The notes under the pieces were generated by a model. That model saw only the letters and a program-made list of their open reading frames with translations. It was not told the DNA's origin and searched no databases. From Candidatus Troglogloeales bacterium (GTDB taxonomy: Bacteria > Nitrospirota > Nitrospiria > SBBL01 > SBBT01), in assembly GCA_005239595.1 (NCBI GenBank), contig SBBT01000202.1, positions 1 to 10,009 of the forward strand: a DNA stretch of 10,009 nt, in the 5' to 3' direction. The number at the start of each line of letters is the position of its first letter. Position 1 is the stretch's first letter. Of the stretch, positions 1-5,826 are shown piece by piece. Made by a program: the position numbers and the translations under genes.

Positions 1-1
1 C

Positions 2-1198
2 GCCATCTCTCTTGTCTCCTTCGCCGGATGGCTATACTTTGGCGCTCTGGCAGATGCACTGATGGTGGCTGTGGCGGTTTTAATCGTCGCCTGTCCCTGC
101 GCCCTCGGTTTGGCCACGCCGACATCCATGATGGTCGGGATCAGCCGCGGCGCGGAAATGGGCATTTTGATACGCAATGGAAAGGTGCTGGAACGTGCGA
201 GAAAAATAACAACGGTGGTGATCGACAAGACCGGAACGCTGACCCACGGCAAGCCGTCCGTGACCGATGTGATCAGCCAAACGGAGGGGCGCGGACGGCT
301 TCTTTCCTACGCGGCGAGCGCGGAGTTCGGTTCTGAACATCCTTATGCAAAGGCCATCGTCGCGGCAGCCAGGGAAACGGGGACGGCCTGGGCTTCTCCA
401 CAACAATTTGAGGCCATGCCGGGAAAGGGCATCCGGGCTGTGATTGACGGAGAGGAAATCCTGGTGGGAACCCCAAGGTGGCTTATGGAAAAGGGCATTG
501 CGCTTTCTTCCTATCAGGAAGAGGTTGAAAGACTTTCAGAGGAAGGAAAAACCCCTGTGGTGGTTGCCGTAAATCGGAAGGTGTATGGCTTAATAGCGCT
601 TTCGGACACGCTGAAAGAATCGGCCAAGGGGCTTGTCGCGGCCCTGCACCGGATGGGAATCAAGGTGATTCTCTTAACGGGCGACCATCACGGCGTGGCA
701 CAGATAATTGCCCATGAGACCGACATAGATCAAGTCATTTCCGAGGTGCTCCCGACAGACAAAGCGGCAAAGATCAAGGAACTGCAGCAGGCAGGAGAGC
801 AGGTCGCCATGGTGGGAGACGGCATCAACGATGCCCCGGCCCTCGCACAGGCCGATGTCGGAATCGCGATCGGCACGGGCGCCGACATCGCCATTGCGGC
901 CGCCGATATTACCCTCATGGGAGAAGATCTCCGCCGGGTGGTCAACACGCTTTCTCTCGCCGACGCGACGATCCAGAATATCAGGCAGAATCTCTTCTTC
1001 GCGTTTCTCTATAATACGATACTGATCCCCGTGGCGGCAGGGTGGTTTTATCCCCTCTTCGGCATTTTACTCTCGCCGATTCTGGCCGCTGCCGCAATGG
1101 GGCTCTCCTCCATCAGCGTTACCGCCAACGCGCTTCGCCTAAAATCTTTTAAGGAAAAAACCTATATTCCCGGAGACTATCATGGAAGACAACTTTAG
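2..1198 (+). CDS. copA: Cu+-transporting P1B-type ATPase, C-terminal part (5' end off window)
   Basis: This is the C-terminal part (398 residues) of a heavy-metal P-type ATPase, a membrane pump that exports a soft metal ion at the cost of ATP. The reading frame is open from base 2, so the ATG at 62 is internal and the N-terminus, with any metal-binding domains, lies outside the window. Visible motifs in order are: the CPC metal site in a membrane helix (92-100), the phosphorylated Asp of DKTGT (224-226), the SEHP motif of the nucleotide-binding domain (His at 338-340), GDGINDAP (815-838), and two closing membrane helices. These last helices carry Tyr-Asn (1010-1015) and MxxSS (1097-1111). CPC plus YN plus MxxSS is the known signature of the Cu+ (P1B-1) subgroup, so copper (or silver) is the likely substrate. 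The stop overlaps the next gene by 17 nt, which suggests co-transcription. Assignment to the family is secure; direction and exact ion are inferred. Confidence 0.95.
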   Translation, partial: AISLVSFAGWLYFGALADALMVAVAVLIVACPCALGLATPTSMMVGISRGAEMGILIRNGKVLERARKITTVVIDKTGTLTHGKPSVTDVISQTEGRGRLLSYAASAEFGSEHPYAKAIVAAARETGTAWASPQQFEAMPGKGIRAVIDGEEILVGTPRWLMEKGIALSSYQEEVERLSEEGKTPVVVAVNRKVYGLIALSDTLKESAKGLVAALHRMGIKVILLTGDHHGVAQIIAHETDIDQVISEVLPTDKAAKIKELQQAGEQVAMVGDGINDAPALAQADVGIAIGTGADIAIAAADITLMGEDLRRVVNTLSLADATIQNIRQNLFFAFLYNTILIPVAAGWFYPLFGILLSPILAAAAMGLSSISVTANALRLKSFKEKTYIPGDYHGRQL

Positions 1199-1625
1199 TA
1201 AAAAGGGTGTGGCCTTTCTGGAGAAAGCCGACATATGGATTTACCTGGCCATCGGGGTGGCCTTCATTTTTCTGTTGGCAGCCGCGTTTATCTTTTCCTG
1301 GCTCGACTTCTTCAAGACGGTGCAGACCGCACCTATGAAGTCGATTTTGGTCCTGGTCAGCGAGACACTGCTGGCGCTGATTATCCTAGAAATACTCGGA
1401 ACCGTGATCAACTACCTGAAGGTGCACACGATTCAACTGGAGCCTTTTTTCTATATCGGAATCATCGCCTCCATCCGGCGGATTCTCTCCGCGGGGACGC
1501 ATCATCCGATCGGCATGGGGATAGACGATCATGCCTTCGGACAGTATATGTGGGATATCGGCATGAACGCTGGCGTTATCTTTTTCCTCTCGCTTGCCCT
1601 CTTTCTCTTTTCTAAAAAGAAATAG
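1182..1625 (+). CDS. PsiE-family four-helix inner-membrane protein
   Basis: This is a 147-residue integral membrane protein with four hydrophobic segments at about residues 18-39, 54-77, 86-103 and 125-143, and a lysine-rich C-terminus. The helix 2 region (ETLLALIILEILGTVINYL) and the following short helix with Arg-Arg resemble the phosphate-starvation-inducible PsiE family. The molecular function of that family is not known. The ATG lies inside the end of the copA-like gene (17-nt overlap, different frame), and GGAG at 1172-1175 gives a good ribosome site 6 nt upstream. The overlap suggests it is translated with the ATPase, so a role tied to metal stress is possible but is inference from context only. 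The family call rests on remembered motif similarity and could be confirmed by a profile search. Confidence 0.75.
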   Translation: MEDNFSKKGVAFLEKADIWIYLAIGVAFIFLLAAAFIFSWLDFFKTVQTAPMKSILVLVSETLLALIILEILGTVINYLKVHTIQLEPFFYIGIIASIRRILSAGTHHPIGMGIDDHAFGQYMWDIGMNAGVIFFLSLALFLFSKKK

Positions 1626-1635
1626 CAGCCCGCAG

Positions 1636-1664
1636 AAAAAGTCCGCGTTCTCGGCCGCTAGACT
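1636..1664 (-). terminator. Possible intrinsic terminator of the minus-strand cluster
   Basis: Read on the minus strand, AGTC-TA-GCG and CGC-G-GACT can pair as a 7-bp stem with a small internal loop and an 8-nt loop, immediately followed by five T residues. It lies about 38 nt beyond the stop of the small membrane protein gene at 1702, a sensible place to end that transcript. The stem is interrupted and short, so the call is tentative. Confidence 0.35.
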
Positions 1665-1701
1665 CCTTGATCTGTTTTTCACCGCGCTGTGGAATGGCCC
1701 C

Positions 1702-2061
1702 CTACCATGTTTTCCGAACCAGCGTGCCGACGATAATGATCGGCAGGGTGGGAAAGAGGAGGAGCCTGATCATATCAACAAAGAAGAGGAAAAGCGCTGG
1801 ACGGGGCCTGACAATTTTGCCCATACGTTCGTGGTATAAAACCTTCCCTTCGTTAAGGGCCGTCTCCAGAAGACGGTTTTCTCTGTTTTCAATCGCCGCT
1901 TCCGCAGGATCAACGCTGTTGCTCGGGACCGCTGTGTAGCGGTCCGGCTGCCAGAAGATGCCGGCTAGCGAGAAAATAACAGACAGCACAGTCCCGATCA
2001 CCCGGGAGCCGCTTATATCTTTCCGATAATGCCCATTCTGAGCTGATAGATCAGTAACCAT
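1702..2061 (-). CDS. Small two-helix membrane protein of unknown function
   Basis: I do not recognise this 119-residue protein. It has two hydrophobic stretches likely to span the membrane, at about residues 21-38 and 88-114. They are joined by a charged loop of about 50 residues that is rich in Glu and Arg. The C-terminus is short and basic. The start is uncertain: ATG at 2061 is preceded by only a G-run, and an in-frame TTG at 2070 would add three residues. The hydrophobic pattern makes real coding likely. It is the last gene of the minus-strand cluster and meets the PsiE-like gene tail to tail. The region upstream is degraded, so this gene may itself be a remnant or have lost its native N-terminus. 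Function cannot be assigned. Confidence 0.5.
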   Translation of the reverse strand: MVTDLSAQNGHYRKDISGSRVIGTVLSVIFSLAGIFWQPDRYTAVPSNSVDPAEAAIENRENRLLETALNEGKVLYHERMGKIVRPRPALFLFFVDMIRLLLFPTLPIIIVGTLVRKTW

Positions 2062-2100
2062 AGCCCCCAATCGAATAGATATCCTTCATGGTAATCAATT

Positions 2101-2367
2101 TCACGTTAAGATCGCCGCAACATATTTTGCGATTTCAGGGTGAAAACCCGGCGCCAGACGGTCTGACGCCTCAATAAAGTGGATAGAGACGGCCTCCTTT
2201 GAGAGGCGATACGCCCGACATTTTTCTGGAATTTCATCTGCAAGCTGGCCCGCACGCTCGACGCCAGCGGCTCCTCTCCTCCGATTAAACGGTGGAACGT
2301 TTCGTTTAGATCCCGTTGCGCAATAAATGTAAAGAGCCGCCCCTGTAATTGTAGCGTAACGCCTAGA
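2101..2367 (-). pseudogene. Start-less, apparently frameshifted gene remnant
   Basis: Between the small membrane protein gene and comF, one minus-strand frame is open for 88 codons (2367 to 2104) and ends at TGA 2103-2101, but it has no ATG, GTG or TTG. Its distal half reads like protein (for example RLSKEAVSIHFIEASD and GFHPEIAKYVAAIL). Its proximal half is low in protein character, whereas a second frame there reads LQGRLFTFIAQRDLNETFHR. Joining the two near position 2250 gives a continuous plausible C-terminal segment of about 85 residues, as expected for one gene with a frameshift. No start codon or ribosome site is visible for the proximal frame, which runs back into comF. It may be a decayed gene, or a sequencing error may have broken it. 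I do not recognise the family. Confidence 0.35.
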
Positions 2368-3115
2368 TCATTCTGGCCAATGCGGCAACGACCACTTCCT
2401 CTGCCCCCGCTTTGATGAGCGCCTTGGCCCCCTCCCTTAACGTCGCCCCGGTTGTGTAGACATCATCCACCAGAAGAATCCTTCTCCCTTGTATGAGATG
2501 GGGGTACGCGACCTTAAAGGCCCCTTTCAGATTCTCCTTGCGCCCTTTTCGTGAGAGGCCGACCTGGGGCGGCGTCTCACGAACGCGGCAAAGGGCATCA
2601 ATGAGAAGGGGATGCCCCAGATATCGGGATATCCGATGCGCGAGAAGGAGCGACTGGTTAAATCCACGGCTTCGAAGCTTTTTAGGATGCAGGGGAATCG
2701 CCATCACCCGATCAACCGTCAGAGAAACAAGGTCATTAAAAAAAAGTTCTGAAAGCGGCGCTGCGAGGGCATTTTTGCCCCCATATTTGAATAGGTGTAT
2801 CGCCTTGGCAACTGTTCCCTCATAAAGATAGGGGGAAATGGCGCGTGAGAAATAAGGCGCATCTTCACGACACTCTCCGCAGCGATGAAAGAGGCTATCG
2901 GTCAACGCCGCATCTGAGACGTAGGGAATGGCGCAAACCGGACAGCAAGACCCCGTCACCCGCCGCACGGCATTCCAGCAGGAATAACAGAAAAAAGGGT
3001 TGCCAACCGGATGCCTCTGCGCAGAGGACGCCCCGCATTGGGCACAGACGCAGGGATAAATCAGGTCGAGCAGCCTTTGGTATTGGAAGGCCAAAAAATC
3101 AGCGGCGGCGAACAT
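2363..3115 (-). CDS. comF: ComF-family phosphoribosyltransferase-like protein
   Basis: This 250-residue protein has the ComF/GntX layout. An N-terminal cysteine cluster forms likely zinc-binding pairs (C24/C27, C43/C46, C58/C61, C79/C82). It is followed by a type I phosphoribosyltransferase fold with the PRPP-binding signature ILLVDDVYTTGAT at residues 213-225. In naturally competent bacteria ComF takes part in uptake or processing of transforming DNA in the cytoplasm. Homologues occur widely in bacteria not known to be competent, so competence should not be concluded from this gene alone. The ATG at 3115 overlaps the end of the VanZ-family gene by 17 nt, indicating co-transcription, and only a weak G-run is seen as ribosome site. 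Length and motifs are normal for the family, so the gene looks intact. Confidence 0.93.
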   Translation of the reverse strand: MFAAADFLAFQYQRLLDLIYPCVCAQCGASSAQRHPVGNPFFCYSCWNAVRRVTGSCCPVCAIPYVSDAALTDSLFHRCGECREDAPYFSRAISPYLYEGTVAKAIHLFKYGGKNALAAPLSELFFNDLVSLTVDRVMAIPLHPKKLRSRGFNQSLLLAHRISRYLGHPLLIDALCRVRETPPQVGLSRKGRKENLKGAFKVAYPHLIQGRRILLVDDVYTTGATLREGAKALIKAGAEEVVVAALARMI

Positions 3116-3692
3116 AGTAGGCTACCCCAAAGAACCCAGAAACCAGACCTGCAGAAAGGATCAGTACGGTCATTTTCCAAAAGGAGAGGCCTCCCCCTTT
3201 TGCCACAATAAAGACCATGATCGCTGAGAAAATACCCCAGGCGAACCACCAACCGAAAAACTTTGCCTTCATGGAAAGAGGGAAACCGGTTTTGGAAAAA
3301 CCCAAAAACATCATGAGACCGATCATTGCCCCAGTGGCATCCAATCCCACATCAGCGATACTGGCGGTGCGAGAAGAAACAAACCCCTGATGGAGTTCGT
3401 CCAACCCGGCGTAAAGAACCGAAATCCCAAGGGCGATGGAAACCGCGTACCCTCTCGTCTTCCTCTGCTGGATGGCGCGAAACCACAAGATGGATAAGAC
3501 GGCATATTCTGCCAGATGGGAAACCTTTCGAATGGCACCTACAGCAGCCATCAAACTCTGAAGAGAAACGTCTGGAAGGAGAAATCCGAAGATGGCGGTT
3601 AAAATGGGATTGACCGAATGGACCGATCCGATATCGGTTGAAAAGAGATAAATGACTGCCATCCAGACAATTGGGGCAAGATAATACGTCAT
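3099..3692 (-). CDS. VanZ-family membrane protein with extra C-terminal helices
   Basis: This is a 197-residue multi-helix membrane protein. VanZ-like family marks are visible: RKVSHLAEY at residues 55-63, DELHQGF at 98-104, the SR-x-AS-x-xD stretch at 107-114, and a later Asp and Gly-rich helix. VanZ itself gives low-level teicoplanin resistance in enterococci, but most family members are of unknown role and this one should not be called a resistance gene. After the core, about 60 more residues carry two further hydrophobic segments (about 145-164 and 172-194) and end in three arginines. The start codon overlaps the stop of the upstream gene by 4 nt (ATGA), and no clear ribosome site is present, so translation is probably coupled. 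The downstream comF start lies inside this gene. Confidence 0.88.
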   Translation of the reverse strand: MTYYLAPIVWMAVIYLFSTDIGSVHSVNPILTAIFGFLLPDVSLQSLMAAVGAIRKVSHLAEYAVLSILWFRAIQQRKTRGYAVSIALGISVLYAGLDELHQGFVSSRTASIADVGLDATGAMIGLMMFLGFSKTGFPLSMKAKFFGWWFAWGIFSAIMVFIVAKGGGLSFWKMTVLILSAGLVSGFFGVAYYVRRR

Positions 3693-4279
3693 GAGGGAGA
3701 GGGCGTTTCGGGTTCGTTGGAGAGGGCCAGCTGGATCAATGTTTTTGTCGCTTCCGAGATGATCGGTATTTGCTGCGCAACCGCGAAAGAAAAAGGGATA
3801 TCGCGTACCCCAACAATCTGGGCAATGTCGTTGCCGAATTTGAAGGCAGGGGCTAATTTTGGATCTTCGAAATTAGGATTTCGATAGCCGACGTAGGCAA
3901 CGAAGCCCCCACGCTCGGGGAGGCTGCGATAAATCTCAAAGTGAAGGGCGTTCGTCAAGGACAAAGAAGCCTCTGTTTCCCCAAGTTCTCTGAAAAATAT
4001 AAAGAGCATAAAGTTCATCAGCGTTCGGATGATGGCAGACTTTTTCACTTCGTCAATTTGTGTCGATACGGTCAATTTGTAGCGCCGATCGTACTCTTCT
4101 ATCAGGTCTTGCATGACCTTTCGATAGAGATACTCCGCACCTGTCACCATCGTCTCGGCCATTTTGGGAAGAAGGGGGATGACCCTTTCTATCTTTGGAT
4201 CCAGTCTGTTTCTATACAGCTTCTTGATAGCGGGGTTATTAGTGGTTCCCCTGGAAAATATACTGGCAAGCCATTTCAA
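3689..4279 (-). CDS. Hypothetical protein, first gene of the VanZ/ComF cluster
   Basis: I do not recognise this 196-residue protein. It opens with a basic, amphipathic segment (MKWLASIFSRG), has a long probably helical first half with several Arg/Lys/Glu heptads, and a short hydrophobic patch at about residues 85-97 that is too brief and polar for a sure membrane span. Its second half contains aromatic and Asn/Pro-rich turns (YVGYRNPNFEDP, 130-140) and a hydrophobic stretch near 160-175. The tail is polar (EPETPSPS). No catalytic motif or cysteine cluster is apparent. The start is a TTG at 4279, with AGAGG 10 nt upstream, and an in-frame stop about 24 nt further up rules out a longer form. 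It couples by ATGA to the VanZ gene. The coding call is firm from frame, ribosome site and overlap; function is unknown. Confidence 0.8.
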   Translation of the reverse strand: MKWLASIFSRGTTNNPAIKKLYRNRLDPKIERVIPLLPKMAETMVTGAEYLYRKVMQDLIEEYDRRYKLTVSTQIDEVKKSAIIRTLMNFMLFIFFRELGETEASLSLTNALHFEIYRSLPERGGFVAYVGYRNPNFEDPKLAPAFKFGNDIAQIVGVRDIPFSFAVAQQIPIISEATKTLIQLALSNEPETPSPS

Positions 4280-4311
4280 TGGGGGTATTTCCTCTTTTTG
4301 AAACTATATCA

Positions 4312-4321
4312 GGAAGCGCTT
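4312..4321. repeat. First copy of GGAAGCGCTT
   Basis: This is an exact 10-base match to 4443-4452. The core AAGCGCTT is its own reverse complement. It lies just upstream of the 196-aa gene on the minus strand, in the divergent intergenic region. It could be an operator half of a pair, or chance. Confidence 0.35.
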
Positions 4322-4401
4322 GACCGGGGCAATGCCCATCCGCTTAAAGAGACCTAAGCAACCTCAATCAACCGCATAACTCATTGAAATAATTGCACCG
4401 A

Positions 4402-4430
4402 TTGACGCAACAGCCATGAGGTGTTAATAT
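4402..4430 (+). promoter_or_regulatory. Strong sigma70-like promoter for the FliK-like/flhX pair
   Basis: TTGACG at 4402-4407 is followed after exactly 17 nt by TAATAT at 4425-4430, with TG at 4422-4423 giving an extended -10 element. Both hexamers match the housekeeping consensus at five of six positions. Transcription would start near 4437, about 20 nt before the ATG at 4457. No sigma54 pair (GG-N10-GC) was seen upstream. The predicted start point sits downstream of a possible GTG at 4421, which supports the ATG as the true start of the gene. Confidence 0.6.
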
Positions 4431-4442
4431 TTTCTCACAGGT

Positions 4443-4452
4443 GGAAGCGCTT
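4443..4452. repeat. Second copy of GGAAGCGCTT
   Basis: This is the exact repeat of 4312-4321, with centres 131 bp apart. It falls just after the predicted transcription start and includes GGAAG, which may serve as the ribosome site of the FliK-like gene. Occupancy by a protein here would block both initiation and translation. Function is speculative. Confidence 0.35.
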
Positions 4453-4456
4453 AGAA

Positions 4457-5536
4457 ATGGAGATATCCTCTGTCTCACAGGCGGGAGGGGCCTTTAAACT
4501 CTCCTTAAAAGGAGACCCTGCCCTGCTCTTTAAGGTAGGGGAGGTGCTGCGCGCAGAGGTATTGGATATTCTTTCAAACGATACCGTCTCCATCCGGTTA
4601 AAAAACGAGGTGATCGAGGCCAAAACCTCCCTCCCGCTTCAGAAGGGCGCAACCCTCTTGCTACAAGTTTCGGAGGTGGAAAATGGCGTAAAGCTAAAGT
4701 GGGTGGGCGCCCCTCCGGAAGAGAGTAGCATTAAAAATGTGGTTCTTGCCGCATTAAATCATCTGAAAGGCTCACGATTAAGCGGCGAAGAGTTAAAGTC
4801 GTTCGTTGAGCTGATCAACCGGTTACCCGCGCCGGTCAAGGAAAATAGCCTCTCGGATTTAAACCGGTTTTTCGCAGACATCGAAAGTTTAACGGGGGAG
4901 ACGCTCAAGGAGGCGCTTCAGTCGTCCGGTGTTTTCTTTGAAACAAAACTAAGGACGCTTACGGTAAAACTTCTCGCAAATGGCCTTGCATCTGGACCAT
5001 CCAATGAGTTAGAGAAGCTCATTAATAATGATCTCAAAGGAATTCTTCTTAAAATAAAAAATAGCCTCGGCGGGTTGGAAGAAACCCTAAGAAAGGGCAA
5101 CGTTAAACCGGATGCCGTCAATACAACGATTGACAAACTCTTAAATCAGATTGAGCATCAGCAGCTCGTCTCAAGGTTAAACGAGACGTTTCAACCCTTT
5201 ATCCCCTTGATCTGGAAAGAACTTAAAGACGGCGAGCTGACCTTCAAAGAAACCTACGAGGGGGCACAGGGAGAGAGGGATTATTCTGTCACCATTTATC
5301 TTGATCTTGATAGAATTGGAAAACTGGTCACATCTGTTTTAATGCAAGAAGGCTCCTTTTATCTCCGTTTCATTACAGAGAGCCAGCAATTCCACGACCT
5401 TCTTTTGGCCAATACCAGCCTCCTTGAAAAACAGTTGGACGCTTGCGGCCTGCGATGCGGCAACGTCACCGTCCAACACGAAGCGAAGATTGAGTTAAAA
5501 CACCATACCGCTTCAGGCCTTGACCTTATTGTATGA
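4457..5536 (+). CDS. fliK: FliK C-terminal-domain flagellar protein (hook-length control or YlqG-like)
   Basis: This is a 359-residue protein. Its C-terminal part, from about residue 270 to 345, follows the flagellar hook-length control domain pattern: a strand pair with YLDLDRIGKL, then a segment ending LYLRF-like (FYLRFITES), a helix with LLLANTSLLEKQL, and a closing strand after LDACGL. FliK measures hook length and, through this domain, acts on the FlhB C-terminus to switch the export gate from hook to filament substrates. The N-terminal region (about 1-85) looks like a compact beta domain, and the middle is helical. The Pro/Gln/Ser-rich disordered ruler usual in FliK is not evident. Its partner downstream is FlhX, as in the Bacillus ylqG-ylqH pair, so it may be that paralogue type rather than the true ruler. 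ATG 4457 is preferred over GTG 4421, which lies inside the predicted promoter. It overlaps flhX by ATGA. Confidence 0.8.
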   Translation: MEISSVSQAGGAFKLSLKGDPALLFKVGEVLRAEVLDILSNDTVSIRLKNEVIEAKTSLPLQKGATLLLQVSEVENGVKLKWVGAPPEESSIKNVVLAALNHLKGSRLSGEELKSFVELINRLPAPVKENSLSDLNRFFADIESLTGETLKEALQSSGVFFETKLRTLTVKLLANGLASGPSNELEKLINNDLKGILLKIKNSLGGLEETLRKGNVKPDAVNTTIDKLLNQIEHQQLVSRLNETFQPFIPLIWKELKDGELTFKETYEGAQGERDYSVTIYLDLDRIGKLVTSVLMQEGSFYLRFITESQQFHDLLLANTSLLEKQLDACGLRCGNVTVQHEAKIELKHHTASGLDLIV

Positions 5537-5796
5537 ACGAGAAATCCAAAAAGGCAGCCGCCTTAAAATATAAACAGGGCGAAGACCGCGCCCCGAAGGT
5601 CATCGCAAAAGGGAGTGGCTTTATCGCGGAGCGCATCATTCAGATCGCGCGCGAGCATAACATCCCCCTTCATGAAGACAAAAACCTGGTGGAGGTCCTT
5701 TCAACCCTCGATCTCTATGAAGAGATACCGCCAGAACTCTACAGGGCCGTGGCGGAAATATTGGCCTTTATCTATAAGATCAGCGGTAAGATGTAG
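5533..5796 (+). CDS. flhX: FlhX: stand-alone FlhB C-terminal-domain protein
   Basis: This 87-residue cytoplasmic protein matches the part of FlhB that follows the NPTH self-cleavage site. ALKY at residues 10-13, APKVIAKG at 20-27, IAREHNIPL at 38-46 and IPPELYRAVAEILAFIYK at 65-82 fit the EscU/YscU/HrcU/FlhB switch family. It has no membrane helices and no NPTH motif. Its sequence starts about where the cleaved fragment (FlhB-CC) would start. Such proteins (FlhX, YlqH) are known or proposed to stand in for or modulate FlhB in the flagellar export gate. The start overlaps the FliK-like stop by 4 nt, and both face the minus-strand flagellar operon. The family assignment is clear; the role as switch partner is inferred from the neighbour. 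Confidence 0.88.
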   Translation: MNEKSKKAAALKYKQGEDRAPKVIAKGSGFIAERIIQIAREHNIPLHEDKNLVEVLSTLDLYEEIPPELYRAVAEILAFIYKISGKM

Positions 5797-5826
5797 CGTC
5801 AGGACGGTCCCTTGGAGGAAATACCG

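Noticed and set aside
62..1198. ATG at 62 as the start of the ATPase gene
   Set aside because: The frame is open upstream to base 2 and encodes a matching membrane helix, so the gene enters from outside the window.
1860..1880. Plus-strand stem CCGTCT/AGACGG followed by T-rich sequence, a possible terminator for the copA-psiE transcript
   Set aside because: The stem is only 6 bp, it lies 235 nt past the gene and inside the minus-strand small membrane protein gene; chance is likely.
3099..3692. Antibiotic resistance gene (vanZ)
   Set aside because: Only the broad VanZ-like family is supported; there are no van operon partners, so resistance should not be claimed.
3941..4357. Plus-strand open frame of 138 codons opposite the 196-aa gene
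   Set aside because: It shows no recognisable motif, whereas the minus-strand frame has a ribosome site and ATGA coupling to its neighbour.
4421..4456. GTG at 4421 as start of the FliK-like gene
   Set aside because: It lies within the predicted -10 region, upstream of the likely transcript start, and the added residues do not fit the family opening.
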